From Micavibrio aeruginosavorus (GTDB lineage: Bacteria > Pseudomonadota > Alphaproteobacteria > Micavibrionales > Micavibrionaceae), in NCBI GenBank assembly GCA_016432265.1, contig CP066681.1:1824342-1888341 (forward strand): a stretch of DNA of 64,000 bases, in the 5' to 3' direction. Under the pieces are notes generated by a model. The model saw nothing but the letters and a program-made list of their open reading frames with translations, was not told the DNA's origin and ran no database searches. How positions within the stretch are numbered: the first letter of the stretch is position 1; each line of letters starts with the position of its first letter. Both the position numbers and the translations under genes were made by a program. Of the stretch, positions 17,869 to 25,518 are shown in pieces.

Positions 17869-18759
17869 ATGACGGATGCGGAAAAAATGCTGTGGAGCAA
17901 ACTTCGCAACCGCAATTTTGAAAACCTGAAATTCAAGCGTCAGTACCCTGTCCCGCCATATATAGCTGATTTCTATTGCGAAGAGCTCAAACTGATTATT
18001 GAGCTTGATAGTGAACAGCATACAGAAGAAGCGGATCGCGCACGCACCGCGTTTTTGCAGAAGCATGGTTGTCATATAATCCGTTTCTGGAATAACGATA
18101 TAATTGCGAATATCGAAGGTGTGATGATGAAAATAAAAGAAGAGACAGACTCCCTTTCCCTTCGGGAGAGAGATGGGGTGGGGAGGAAACAGACCGAAAC
18201 TTCCATGCAAACATCCCCTCGCCATGCCCCCCTTCCGGAGGGGAAGGGGATAAAAAAAAGAATCTGCCTTGGAGAAATTTCCACAGCGCATGGCGTGCGC
18301 GGTCTGGTGCGTATCCGTATCTACGGGGACGACCCTCAGGCGCTATCTGCCCATGGCCCCTTGTTTACATCTGAAACCGGCGAAACATCCCTGATCGTCC
18401 GGATGAAAAACTCCGCCAATAAGTTCTGGATTGCCGAGATCGAAGGAGTCACCGACCGTAGCGCCGCAGAGGCCTTGCGCGGCACCAAGCTGTGGATCGA
18501 GCGCAGCAAACTCCCTGAAATCGAAAACCATAACGAATTTTATTACGAAGACCTGATCGGCATGTCTGTTGAGACGGAAGCCAACGGAATTGTCGGCAAG
18601 GTCATCGCCGTGGATAATTTTGGCGCCGGCGATTTACTGGAAATCAGGCCGCCGTCCGGCCCCACTTTTTATCTGCCTTTCGCCGATGAATATATTCTGG
18701 AGGTCAACATGCCTCGGAACCTAATCAAGGCCGATATTCCGCCGGGATTGTGTGATTAG
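17869..18759 (+). CDS. rimM: DUF559 (PD-(D/E)XK endonuclease-like) domain fused in frame to ribosome maturation factor RimM
   Basis: One uninterrupted 296-residue frame. Residues 1-90 are a complete DUF559 domain: MTDAEKMLWSKLRNRNF, KFKRQ, then ADFYCEELKLIIELDSEQH with candidate active-site Asp34 and Glu45, and RFWNNDIIANIEG. The usual LDGGQH is LDSEQH here. Residues about 91-128 are encoded by two palindromic repeats (SLSLRERDGVG and PLPEGKG). From about 129 on comes a full RimM: KRICLGEISTAHGVRGLVRI, then the PRC-barrel part (FYYEDLIGMSVETE...PSGPTFYLPF). RimM binds S19 and helps 30S maturation. Either the fusion is made, or RimM starts at the in-frame ATG 18205 (residue 113); no in-frame ATG lies nearer the RimM domain. 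The place between rpsP and trmD is rimM's conserved position, so a mobile DUF559 unit probably entered here. Confidence 0.9.
   Translation: MTDAEKMLWSKLRNRNFENLKFKRQYPVPPYIADFYCEELKLIIELDSEQHTEEADRARTAFLQKHGCHIIRFWNNDIIANIEGVMMKIKEETDSLSLRERDGVGRKQTETSMQTSPRHAPLPEGKGIKKRICLGEISTAHGVRGLVRIRIYGDDPQALSAHGPLFTSETGETSLIVRMKNSANKFWIAEIEGVTDRSAAEALRGTKLWIERSKLPEIENHNEFYYEDLIGMSVETEANGIVGKVIAVDNFGAGDLLEIRPPSGPTFYLPFADEYILEVNMPRNLIKADIPPGLCD
18149..18204 (+). repeat. palindromic repeat copy B (inside the fused frame)
   Basis: A 7-bp hairpin with one G-T pair (18154-18160 with 18164-18170) is followed by ATGGGGTGGGGAGG and an AAACAG...GAAACTTCC segment that ends in an in-frame ATG at 18205. It has the same orientation and layout as copy A. 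It encodes the linker residues SLSLRERDGVGRKQTETS. Confidence 0.8.
18214..18250 (-). repeat. palindromic repeat copy C, inverted
   Basis: Read on the minus strand, a C/G-rich hairpin (18228-18250) is followed by CATGGCGAGGGGA, matching the tail of copy A. It lies 10 bp after copy B in the opposite orientation, giving a paired-inverted (REPIN/BIME-like) arrangement just before the RimM domain. Confidence 0.7.
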
Positions 18760-18760
18760 C

Positions 18761-19456
18761 ATGGTTTGGCGCATCAACATCCTTACGCTTTTCCCTGAGA
18801 TGTTCCCCGGCCCTCTGGGACAGACCCTTGCCGGACGCGCTTTTGAAAAAGGTCTGTGGTCTTTCAATGCCGTAAACATTCGCGACTTCGCGGAAGACAA
18901 GCATAAAACCGTTGACGATACCCCCTTCGGCGGCGGTGCCGGCATGGTTATGCGTGCCGATATTATCGAGAAGGCCCTGCTCTCCCTGCCCCGGACGACG
19001 CGCAAAATTTACATGAGTCCGCGCGGCCGCGTGCTGAACCAGAGATTAGTCGAAGAGTTTTCACAGACTGATGGCATCACCATTCTTTGCGGCCGTTACG
19101 AAGGTGTCGATCAGCGTATACTGGATGCCTATGATTTCGAGGAAATCAGCATCGGCGATTACGTACTCTCCGGCGGCGAACCGGCGGCGATGATTTTAAT
19201 GGATGCCTGCATCCGTCTGCTGCCCGGCGTGATGGGTAACGAGGAAACGCCATCGGAAGAAAGCTTCTCCGCGGGGGCTGACGGGTTGCTGGAATATCCG
19301 CACTACACCCGCCCGGCAGAATGGGTAACGGCAGACGGCAGGCAGTTTTCAGTGCCTGATATTCTACGTTCCGGCGATCACGGAAAAGTCGCGAAATGGC
19401 GCAAGGAACAAAGCGCACAGCTAACCACCGCGCGCCGTCCTGACTTACTGAAATAG
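18761..19456 (+). CDS. trmD: tRNA (guanine37-N1)-methyltransferase
   Basis: 231 residues, a SPOUT methyltransferase making m1G37, which prevents frameshifting. Seen: WRINILTLFPEMFPG at the start, the PFGGGAGMVMR loop, and the knot region LCGRYEGVDQRILD...SIGDYVLSGGEPAAM. The ATG at 18761 is taken instead of the GTG at 18752, which lies inside rimM. The coding region starts 1 bp after rimM ends. Confidence 0.97.
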   Translation: MVWRINILTLFPEMFPGPLGQTLAGRAFEKGLWSFNAVNIRDFAEDKHKTVDDTPFGGGAGMVMRADIIEKALLSLPRTTRKIYMSPRGRVLNQRLVEEFSQTDGITILCGRYEGVDQRILDAYDFEEISIGDYVLSGGEPAAMILMDACIRLLPGVMGNEETPSEESFSAGADGLLEYPHYTRPAEWVTADGRQFSVPDILRSGDHGKVAKWRKEQSAQLTTARRPDLLK

Positions 19457-19463
19457 ATTAGGT

Positions 19464-19892
19464 TTACAAGCCCACCGTCTGGAAACCTTTATAGGTATAA
19501 CCGGCAGTCCGTTTGACATCGGCTTTGATGTCGGCCGGGGCTACGGCTTCCAGCCCGGCAAAGCATTCCTTGATGCGGCCAGCCTGCAGCGTCATCAATA
19601 CATCATCTGTCTGCGGAATCCCCTCTTTACCTACATACGTGCCGTAGCAAGCATCATACAACTTGTCGGAAAGCCTGACTTTGCGGCCTTCCAATGTTTG
19701 GGCGACATATTGCGCCTGCGTATCCCCTTCGGCTAAACACGCCCATTTCTGGCTATTCGTCGGCTTGCTAACGCAAAGGTTAGTCATGGCGTATTCCATG
19801 GCATTCACTTCGGGAGGCGGCAGATCATCGCAGCCAACCAAGGCGGCGGTAGACAACAAAGCCGGGATTATAAATTTGGATCGCAGAGACAT
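19464..19892 (-). CDS. small lipoprotein of unknown function
   Basis: 142 residues. An N-terminal signal MSLRSKFIIPALLSTAALVGC gives a lipobox with the modified Cys at 21. The mature part has four further cysteines (NLCVSKP, KWACLAEG, YDACYGTY, IKECFAG) that could form disulfides in the periplasm. It is encoded against the direction of its neighbours, between trmD and rplS, and so interrupts an otherwise conserved ribosomal operon. Not recognised. Confidence 0.7.
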   Translation of the reverse strand: MSLRSKFIIPALLSTAALVGCDDLPPPEVNAMEYAMTNLCVSKPTNSQKWACLAEGDTQAQYVAQTLEGRKVRLSDKLYDACYGTYVGKEGIPQTDDVLMTLQAGRIKECFAGLEAVAPADIKADVKRTAGYTYKGFQTVGL

Positions 19893-19996
19893 GACAGAGA
19901 CACCCTTTATATTTACATAATTGAAGATTATAAGCATTTTCCTATGCTTTTGCAAATACTTCTTGCCTAAAACCGGCAAAAAAGCTAGAAAACCGC

Positions 19997-20079
19997 GTGT
20001 CCGGACACGGGTGTCCGGTCAGTATAAAAATACCCATGAAAAAGATAACCGAACCGCCGGGGCTTTGCCCTGATACCGG
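19997..20079 (+). promoter_or_regulatory. structured leader upstream of rplS
   Basis: A perfect 8-bp hairpin with a 2-nt loop (20001-20008 with 20011-20018) overlaps a 12-bp palindrome (19997-20008), so two structures can compete. A second stem around GGGCTTTGCCC (20058-20068) is enclosed by AACC/GGTT arms. It lies 24-105 nt before the rplS ATG. It may be an L19 autoregulatory leader or a terminator-like element for the displaced operon; this is inference. Confidence 0.45.
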
Positions 20080-20102
20080 GTTCATAAAAAGGGCTTAACG
20101 CT

Positions 20103-20513
20103 ATGAATACACTACAGAAATTTGAAGCCAAGCAGCTTCAGAAATACGCTACCAAAAAAATCCCGAATTTTGCGCCCGGCGACACCGTCAAGGTGAACGT
20201 CCTGGTTCGTGAAGGCGCCGGCGATGCCGCCCGTGAGCGTACGCAGGCGTACGAGGGTGTCTGCATAGCCCGTGGCGGGCATGGCATCAACGCCAGCTTT
20301 ACCGTTCGCAAGATAAGCTATGGCGAAGGCGTTGAGCGCGTATTCCCGCTTTACAGCCCGCGTATCGAGAGCATTGAACTGGTGCGCCGCGGCTCCGTTC
20401 GTCGCGCTAAACTGTATTATCTGCGCGACCGTCGCGGTAAATCCGCCCGTATCGCCGAGAAAACAGGCGGCTGGGCAGCCAATGAAGATGCCCGCAACGA
20501 AGGCAAGGAGTAA
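20103..20513 (+). CDS. rplS: 50S ribosomal protein L19
   Basis: 136 residues. L19 sits at the 30S-50S interface. The first 110 residues are the conserved fold ([81 protein letters not shown]). A short charged tail follows. Unlike its usual linkage to trmD, it is separated by an opposite-strand lipoprotein gene and has its own structured leader and a strong terminator. Confidence 0.97.
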   Translation: MNTLQKFEAKQLQKYATKKIPNFAPGDTVKVNVLVREGAGDAARERTQAYEGVCIARGGHGINASFTVRKISYGEGVERVFPLYSPRIESIELVRRGSVRRAKLYYLRDRRGKSARIAEKTGGWAANEDARNEGKE

Positions 20514-20532
20514 TCCCCTTTCACAGAATAGC

Positions 20533-20564
20533 AAAAAAAGCGCAGCATTTTCTGCGCTTTTTTA
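20533..20564 (+). terminator. rho-independent terminator of rplS
   Basis: GCGCAG (20540-20545) pairs with CTGCGC (20552-20557) around a 6-nt loop, flanked by A-run and T-run (20558-20563) that extend the stem. It lies 20 bp after the rplS stop. Confidence 0.9.
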
Positions 20565-20660
20565 TTACCTACAAAACGGATCCATCGCTGCTCTTACACG
20601 GAGTTTTTCAAGCGCCCTCTACATACCGTGTATGCGGCTTTTGATTTTTTTGTAGGTAAT
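20564..20660. repeat. 97-bp element bounded by 13-bp perfect inverted repeats
   Basis: ATTACCTACAAAA (20564-20576) is exactly complementary to 20648-20660. Inside are a second inverted pair TACACGG/CCGTGTA (20595-20601, 20626-20632) and an alternative hairpin CATAC-CGT-GTATG (20622-20634). It lies between the rplS terminator and the stop codon of a small minus-strand gene. It could be a miniature inverted-repeat element or a structured RNA/terminator for the minus-strand genes. Confidence 0.6.
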
Positions 20661-20833
20661 TAGCGTGTCCGGATCACTGCCGTCACCGCCGCCCCGGTCG
20701 ATGAACTGACGGTTGGCAGACTCACCAGTTCCGGCTGCCCCATCTGCTTCAACGCCTGATCAATCAAGCCAGCCCTGCCTTCGCGCTGGTCGATCCCGGC
20801 TTTTGCAAAATCCTTCAGTCGGCTGCCATACAT
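20660..20833 (-). CDS. 57-residue protein of unknown function
   Basis: A short frame of 57 codons plus stop starts MYGSRLKDFAKAGIDQRE. It is mostly hydrophilic and helical at first (LIDQALKQMGQPELV), with a Ser/Thr/Ala/Val-rich end. GGGAG stands 8 nt before the ATG. It follows the 102-residue gene by 27 bp on the same strand, suggesting a two-gene operon. Its TAA stop is the edge of the 97-bp inverted-repeat element. Not recognised. Confidence 0.55.
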   Translation of the reverse strand: MYGSRLKDFAKAGIDQREGRAGLIDQALKQMGQPELVSLPTVSSSTGAAVTAVIRTR

Positions 20834-20860
20834 AGTGATGACTCCCTTTTGCTGATGTGA

Positions 20861-21169
20861 TTACGCATGACCCACGATGATCGGGGCCACCAATTCAAAA
20901 ACCTGTCCGTCGGGCTGAACGGCAGCGAGCAGAGCCTCCCGTGAAGACGTAAAGGCCGCCAGCATGCCGTCAGATATATGGGCGATCAAATAGGGCGTCT
21001 GAAAGATGATGGCATGAAGGGTATGATCTTGCGGATCGACAAAAATCGCATCAGCGTGAACATAAACCGGATCGTCGAACGCGATACATACTTCTCCCCG
21101 ACGATTGCAAAGCAACCCAACTTCAAGATTCAGGGAAAGTTGTTCATTTTCAGAAAGATACCGTGCCAT
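20861..21169 (-). CDS. 102-residue protein of unknown function
   Basis: A compact mixed alpha/beta protein (EVGLLCNRRGEVCIAFDDPVY...VFELVAPIIVGHA) with no signal peptide or membrane helix. The regular strand-turn pattern suggests a small folded domain. It is divergent from leuC, with 118 bp between the two starts, and heads the small operon with the 57-residue gene. Not recognised. Confidence 0.6.
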   Translation of the reverse strand: MARYLSENEQLSLNLEVGLLCNRRGEVCIAFDDPVYVHADAIFVDPQDHTLHAIIFQTPYLIAHISDGMLAAFTSSREALLAAVQPDGQVFELVAPIIVGHA

Positions 21170-21287
21170 ATGCCCACCCAGCCGTTACATCTGCCCTACA
21201 ATCTATTCTAGCTTTGCCGCATTGCAAAAAGGTTAAGATTTGTAACAAATCCGTGGAAACCGGAGGGCAGCCGTCTATAATCCCACC

Positions 21288-22709
21288 ATGACAACAAAAT
21301 CTCCGGCAGGCCCCAGAACCCTGTTCCAAAAAATCTGGGACGATCACGTTATTGAACGCGCGGAAGACGGCACCTGCCTGATCTACATCGACCGCCATCT
21401 GGTGCATGAAGTGACCTCGCCGCAGGCCTTCGAGGGATTGCGCATGGCGGGGCGCAGGGTTCGCCGTACCGACGCCACGCTCGCGGTCGTCGACCATAAC
21501 GTCCCCACCATAAACCGCAATAAAGGCATTGCCGAAGCTGACAGCCGCCTGCAGGTGGAAACGCTGGAAAAGAATTGCAAGGAGTTCGGCGTCACCTTGT
21601 TCAATATGAAAGATAAGCGTCAGGGTATCGTGCATGTGGTCGGCCCCGAACAAGGCATGACCCAGCCCGGCATGACCATCGTTTGCGGCGACTCCCACAC
21701 CAGTACGCATGGCGCCTTTGGTGCGCTCGCATTTGGCATCGGCACATCGGAGGTCGAACATGTGCTGGCCACGCAAACATTGATCCAGAAACCTGCAAAG
21801 AACATGCTGATCATGATTGAGGGCCAAACCGGCCCCGGTGTAACCGCAAAAGACATGATGCTGGCGGTGATTGGCAAGATCGGCACGGCAGGCGGCACTG
21901 GCCACGTGATAGAATTCGCCGGCTCTGCGGTGCGGGCTCTGTCGATGGAAGGCCGCATGACCATGTGCAATATGTCGATCGAGGCTGGCGCACGCGCCGG
22001 GCTTGTTGCTCCCGATGAGATCACCTTCAATTATATCAAAGGGCGGCCTATGGCCCCGGCAGAAGCGCACTGGGATACGGCTGTTGCCTATTGGCGCACC
22101 CTGCCCTCTGACCCCGGCGCCACCTACGACACAGTCGTCAGTCTGGCTGCGGAAGATATAGCCCCGCTCGTCACATGGGGCACCAGTCCGCAAGATGTCC
22201 TGCCCATCACAGCCAAGGTTCCCAATCCCGCCGATGAGAAAGACGCCGCAAAGCGCGCCGCGATGGAACGTGCGCTTGAATATATGGGGCTGACGCCGGG
22301 AGAGAGTCTAGAAGACGTAAGAATCGACAAGGTTTTTATCGGTTCCTGCACCAACGCCAGGATCGAAGATCTGCGTGCGGCGGCATCGATCATCAAAGGC
22401 CGCAAAATAGCTAGCCACGTACAAGCGATGATCGTCCCCGGCTCAGGCCTCGTGAAAGAACAGGCCGAGCAGGAAGGACTTGATAAAATTTTCCTCGACG
22501 CCGGGTTTGAATGGCGCGATGCCGGATGCTCAATGTGTCTCGGCATGAACAGCGACCGATTGAAGCCGGGAGAACGCTGTGCCTCCACATCAAACCGCAA
22601 CTTCGAAGGCCGTCAGGGCCGTGGCGGACGGACGCACTTGCTCAGCCCCGCGATGGCCGCCGCCGCCGCGATCACAGGAAAACTGACGGATGTCAGGAAG
22701 ATGCAATAG
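21288..22709 (+). CDS. leuC: 3-isopropylmalate dehydratase, large subunit
   Basis: 473 residues, full length. With LeuD it isomerises 2- to 3-isopropylmalate in leucine synthesis using a 4Fe-4S cluster. Cluster ligands are visible in [27 protein letters not shown] and [17 protein letters not shown] near the start is typical. Upstream, a 6-bp hairpin GATTTG/CAAATC (21237-21251) lies in the leader. leuC and leuD are not adjacent here: two other genes stand between them. Confidence 0.98.
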   Translation: MTTKSPAGPRTLFQKIWDDHVIERAEDGTCLIYIDRHLVHEVTSPQAFEGLRMAGRRVRRTDATLAVVDHNVPTINRNKGIAEADSRLQVETLEKNCKEFGVTLFNMKDKRQGIVHVVGPEQGMTQPGMTIVCGDSHTSTHGAFGALAFGIGTSEVEHVLATQTLIQKPAKNMLIMIEGQTGPGVTAKDMMLAVIGKIGTAGGTGHVIEFAGSAVRALSMEGRMTMCNMSIEAGARAGLVAPDEITFNYIKGRPMAPAEAHWDTAVAYWRTLPSDPGATYDTVVSLAAEDIAPLVTWGTSPQDVLPITAKVPNPADEKDAAKRAAMERALEYMGLTPGESLEDVRIDKVFIGSCTNARIEDLRAAASIIKGRKIASHVQAMIVPGSGLVKEQAEQEGLDKIFLDAGFEWRDAGCSMCLGMNSDRLKPGERCASTSNRNFEGRQGRGGRTHLLSPAMAAAAAITGKLTDVRKMQ

Positions 22710-22724
22710 CAAGGAAACAGGATC

Positions 22725-24041
22725 ATGGCCAACCCCAAAGACATCAATGCCCTATTTGAACTTGAGGGGCAAAGCCTGACAGCCGCCAAGGCCCTTCTTG
22801 CCGCAACGGCCAAGGCCGCCAGTGAAAGAAAACCGCAATCAAACGGCCTTGTATCCGAAATACAGAGCAGTTGGGCGAGCTTCTATTACACACTGCATGA
22901 AAATCTTCAGGCCGATCACCCTGACGTATTAAAGGATACCGGCCTCCTTTCTCCTGCGACGGTCGTCAGCAAGGGGCACGATACCTTGCCACGCGCTTAT
23001 ATCGAATATCCTATGATATTTCTATCGCCTGAAGAAAACCCCCGATTTTTCATGTATTGTCCGATCGACTATAAAGGGCAACATTTCACACCTACTGACG
23101 GACGCCTCATTAAAGGCAAAGAAGAATCACATATCGGCAATCTTCTGTTTGCAGGCGGCCATCTGGGCAACGCACCTATCTTCCACATAGAAAAGAGAGG
23201 CACAAGCACACCTGTAGATTACAAGTCTCCTCGGCGTAGCAGAGCTAAAGATGAATTTGAACGTGTGCGGTTACAAAACACCCATGCCTGTTTCATCGCC
23301 GGCGGGCGCAGCTTGCAGATTGTGAACGAAATTGCCAACTTTGATCAAAATTTTACAAGGCGCTGCGATAAAGTTATCAGACTGATAAAGGCGGCGGCCA
23401 GAAAGCAGTTCCCTGAATTGCTCAAATCTCTGCCTGCGGGAGAAACGCTTTATATCAACTCCAGCTACGGTTATGGCGGGCATCACGGGCGCGGTGTTGA
23501 GTTTGATATCTCTATCCGCCAGAGCGGAAAAATAGACCTTATGGCAGGAGGACGGAAGCTGAACCTGCTTGAAAGCCGCTACTTCAATGCCACACCCAAG
23601 AACGGCGAATACACCATTACGCCACGCACAGACACCGAAGAAGGAAAGAAAATAGCTGCCGCCTTCAAAGAGGTTCCGGAGAAATCCTTCATTCAGGATT
23701 ACCCGGAACTGCAGGCCGATTTCACGCCTGTCAGCGACCAAATCGGCAAGATGCTGGGAACCGACCAACCATTCCCGCGCGTCCATCGGCTCGAAGGGCT
23801 GCCTTTCCTTGTTTATGGCGCTAAAGTCAAGGAGAAGATCACTTTCTGCCCTCCCGGCGCCCTCCCCGTGAGTACAGCCCTTTATGAGTGGCTGAAATCT
23901 GACGAAGGTGACAGAAATATGGGTATTACCCCGCCACCACCGCCGCCAGCGATAACCAATGAACTGACGCGGTTGCGGCAGCGGCTGGCCACCCCCCAAT
24001 CCGCAAACAAAGACAAAAGCCCGGGGCCGAAGCAGCCGTGA
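22725..24041 (+). CDS. unknown protein inserted in the leu operon
   Basis: 438 residues, 15 bp after leuC and in the same direction. I do not recognise it. No signal peptide or membrane helix. The core has several tyrosine/glycine-rich strands, for example YINSSYGYGGHHGRGVEFDIS near residue 245, whose clustered His residues could bind metal. The C-terminal 45 residues are low-complexity, with a run of six prolines followed by a charged helix and a Lys/Pro tail. Its spacing suggests co-transcription with leuC, but nothing in it suggests an amino-acid enzyme. Confidence 0.75.
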   Translation: MANPKDINALFELEGQSLTAAKALLAATAKAASERKPQSNGLVSEIQSSWASFYYTLHENLQADHPDVLKDTGLLSPATVVSKGHDTLPRAYIEYPMIFLSPEENPRFFMYCPIDYKGQHFTPTDGRLIKGKEESHIGNLLFAGGHLGNAPIFHIEKRGTSTPVDYKSPRRSRAKDEFERVRLQNTHACFIAGGRSLQIVNEIANFDQNFTRRCDKVIRLIKAAARKQFPELLKSLPAGETLYINSSYGYGGHHGRGVEFDISIRQSGKIDLMAGGRKLNLLESRYFNATPKNGEYTITPRTDTEEGKKIAAAFKEVPEKSFIQDYPELQADFTPVSDQIGKMLGTDQPFPRVHRLEGLPFLVYGAKVKEKITFCPPGALPVSTALYEWLKSDEGDRNMGITPPPPPPAITNELTRLRQRLATPQSANKDKSPGPKQP

Positions 24042-24113
24042 TACCTCCCTGCCAGCAGGCATCTATCCATATCAGCCGCTTATGATATGATAGATGCAGG
24101 AGTCCTGTTCTGA

Positions 24114-24878
24114 ATGCCACTGATATCCGACACCCTGCTTGACCAGTATGACTACGCCAGTGATCCGGTGCTGAAAAAACATCTGCATGCCTGGGATCGC
24201 GTTTATATCGGGGCCATGATGAGCTACGCCTCAGGCATAGGAACGTTTGGCCGCCAGATGATGGCGCACCAGAATCGAGCCTCCCATGACGGCGCGCGAT
24301 TCCTTAAATATCTCGGGTTTAGCGATAGAGCCGCATACAATTTCAGAGCGGCCATGATGTTCCACGATATCGGCAAAACGCACCCCACCTATAACCCGAT
24401 GATCTGGATGATTTACGAACGCCCCTCGCCGGAGGAAAAGGCGCTACAAAAGAGGCATGCCAGTCTTGGTACTGGCATGCTGCAGTCGATGGTGGAACGT
24501 AACCCGGCGCTGAAAAACCACCCGCACATTCAGGTTCGCCATGCCGTCACCCTGTACCACCACGAGCGTATCGACGGCAATGGCCCCGAGCACTATATGG
24601 CCGACCGGCTTCCCACCTTCGCGCAGGTTGCTTGCCTCGTCGACGCCTATGACGGAGACCTGATTTTCCGCCCTCATCAGGATCGGCAACGCACACCGCG
24701 CGATGTGCTGCGCCGCATGATGGCGCTGGACGACCCCGCCAAGAAATATGCCGGAGCTTTCAGCGGCAAATTATTGCAGAAATACGTAAAAATGAAGGAA
24801 GAGCAACTGCAAATCTCCGTATCCGGCAATCAGGGCGGTGGCTTGCTCGGTTTTTTACGGCTTGAAAAAGATCGCTGA
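24114..24878 (+). CDS. HD-domain phosphohydrolase, HD-GYP-like with a degenerate GYP motif
   Basis: 254 residues. HD motif HDIGKTHP about residue 82. Further ligands are in HASLGTGML and HHERIDGNGPEHY, where HD-GYP proteins have HHE..DGxGYP; here the GYP is GNGP. LVDAYDGDLIFRPHQDRQRTP follows, close to the HD-GYP 'D.(F/Y)DA(L)....YR' part. HD-GYP enzymes degrade cyclic di-GMP; the altered motif leaves substrate uncertain. No sensory domain. It lies 6 bp before the leuD frame opens (18 bp before its ATG), so it is likely co-transcribed with the leu genes. Confidence 0.8.
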   Translation: MPLISDTLLDQYDYASDPVLKKHLHAWDRVYIGAMMSYASGIGTFGRQMMAHQNRASHDGARFLKYLGFSDRAAYNFRAAMMFHDIGKTHPTYNPMIWMIYERPSPEEKALQKRHASLGTGMLQSMVERNPALKNHPHIQVRHAVTLYHHERIDGNGPEHYMADRLPTFAQVACLVDAYDGDLIFRPHQDRQRTPRDVLRRMMALDDPAKKYAGAFSGKLLQKYVKMKEEQLQISVSGNQGGGLLGFLRLEKDR

Positions 24879-24896
24879 CCCTGCTTGAGTCTACCC

Positions 24897-25505
24897 ATGA
24901 AAGCTTTTACGAAACTCAAGGCGGTCGCCGCCCCCCTTCCCTTGATCAACGTCGATACCGACATGATCATTCCCAAACAATTCCTGACCACAATCGAACG
25001 GACAGGTTTAGGAAAAAACCTGTTCAACGATATTCGCTATCGTGATGACGGACAGGAAAGGCCAGACTTTGTCCTCAACCGCAGCCCTTACCGTACATCC
25101 GAAATCCTTGTCGCCGGGGAGAATTTCGGTTGCGGATCGAGCCGGGAGCACGCGCCGTGGGCTTTGCTGGATTTCGGCATTCGCTGCGTCATCGCCGCCT
25201 CATTTGCAGACATCTTCTACAACAACTGTTTCAAGAACGGGATTCTGCCTGTTATTCTGCCGCACACACAGGTAGATGTTCTCATGAAAAGCGCTGAAGC
25301 AGGAAAGATGATTGAGGTCGATCTATCGACGCAAACCCTTAGCGATGGCGTGAATATTTTCACCTTCGAGATCGGCGAATTCCGCAAGCTTTGCCTGATC
25401 AATGGCCTCGACGATATAGGCCTGACGCTGGAAAAAGAGAAGGCGATCACCGCTCACGAACAATCCCTTATGGCCGACAAGCCGTGGATATTGAAATCAG
25501 CCTAG
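24897..25505 (+). CDS. leuD: 3-isopropylmalate dehydratase, small subunit
   Basis: 202 residues, the swivel domain partner of LeuC. It starts [30 protein letters not shown]; the ATG at 24897 is preferred over the TTG at 24885. [13 protein letters not shown] and [11 protein letters not shown] are family motifs. leuB follows 13 bp downstream. Confidence 0.97.
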   Translation: MKAFTKLKAVAAPLPLINVDTDMIIPKQFLTTIERTGLGKNLFNDIRYRDDGQERPDFVLNRSPYRTSEILVAGENFGCGSSREHAPWALLDFGIRCVIAASFADIFYNNCFKNGILPVILPHTQVDVLMKSAEAGKMIEVDLSTQTLSDGVNIFTFEIGEFRKLCLINGLDDIGLTLEKEKAITAHEQSLMADKPWILKSA

Positions 25506-25518
25506 ACAGGACAGCACT

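Noticed and set aside
17815-18250. CRISPR array suggested by regularly placed hairpin repeats
   Set aside because: Only three degenerate copies, unequal spacing, one inverted, and a protein domain between copies A and B.
17497-18291. Minus-strand frame of 264 codons across rpsP and the DUF559/rimM junction
   Set aside because: Antisense to two recognised domains; its Gly/Arg/Pro-rich parts come from the palindromic repeats.
21150-22193. Long open frame on the minus strand across leuC (347 codons)
   Set aside because: Antisense to conserved leuC; composition is shadow-like and no start signal was found.
24042-24113. ATATCA/TGATAT hairpin as terminator between the unknown gene and the HD gene
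   Set aside because: Six A/T-rich base pairs with an 8-nt loop and no T-run; too weak to report as a feature.
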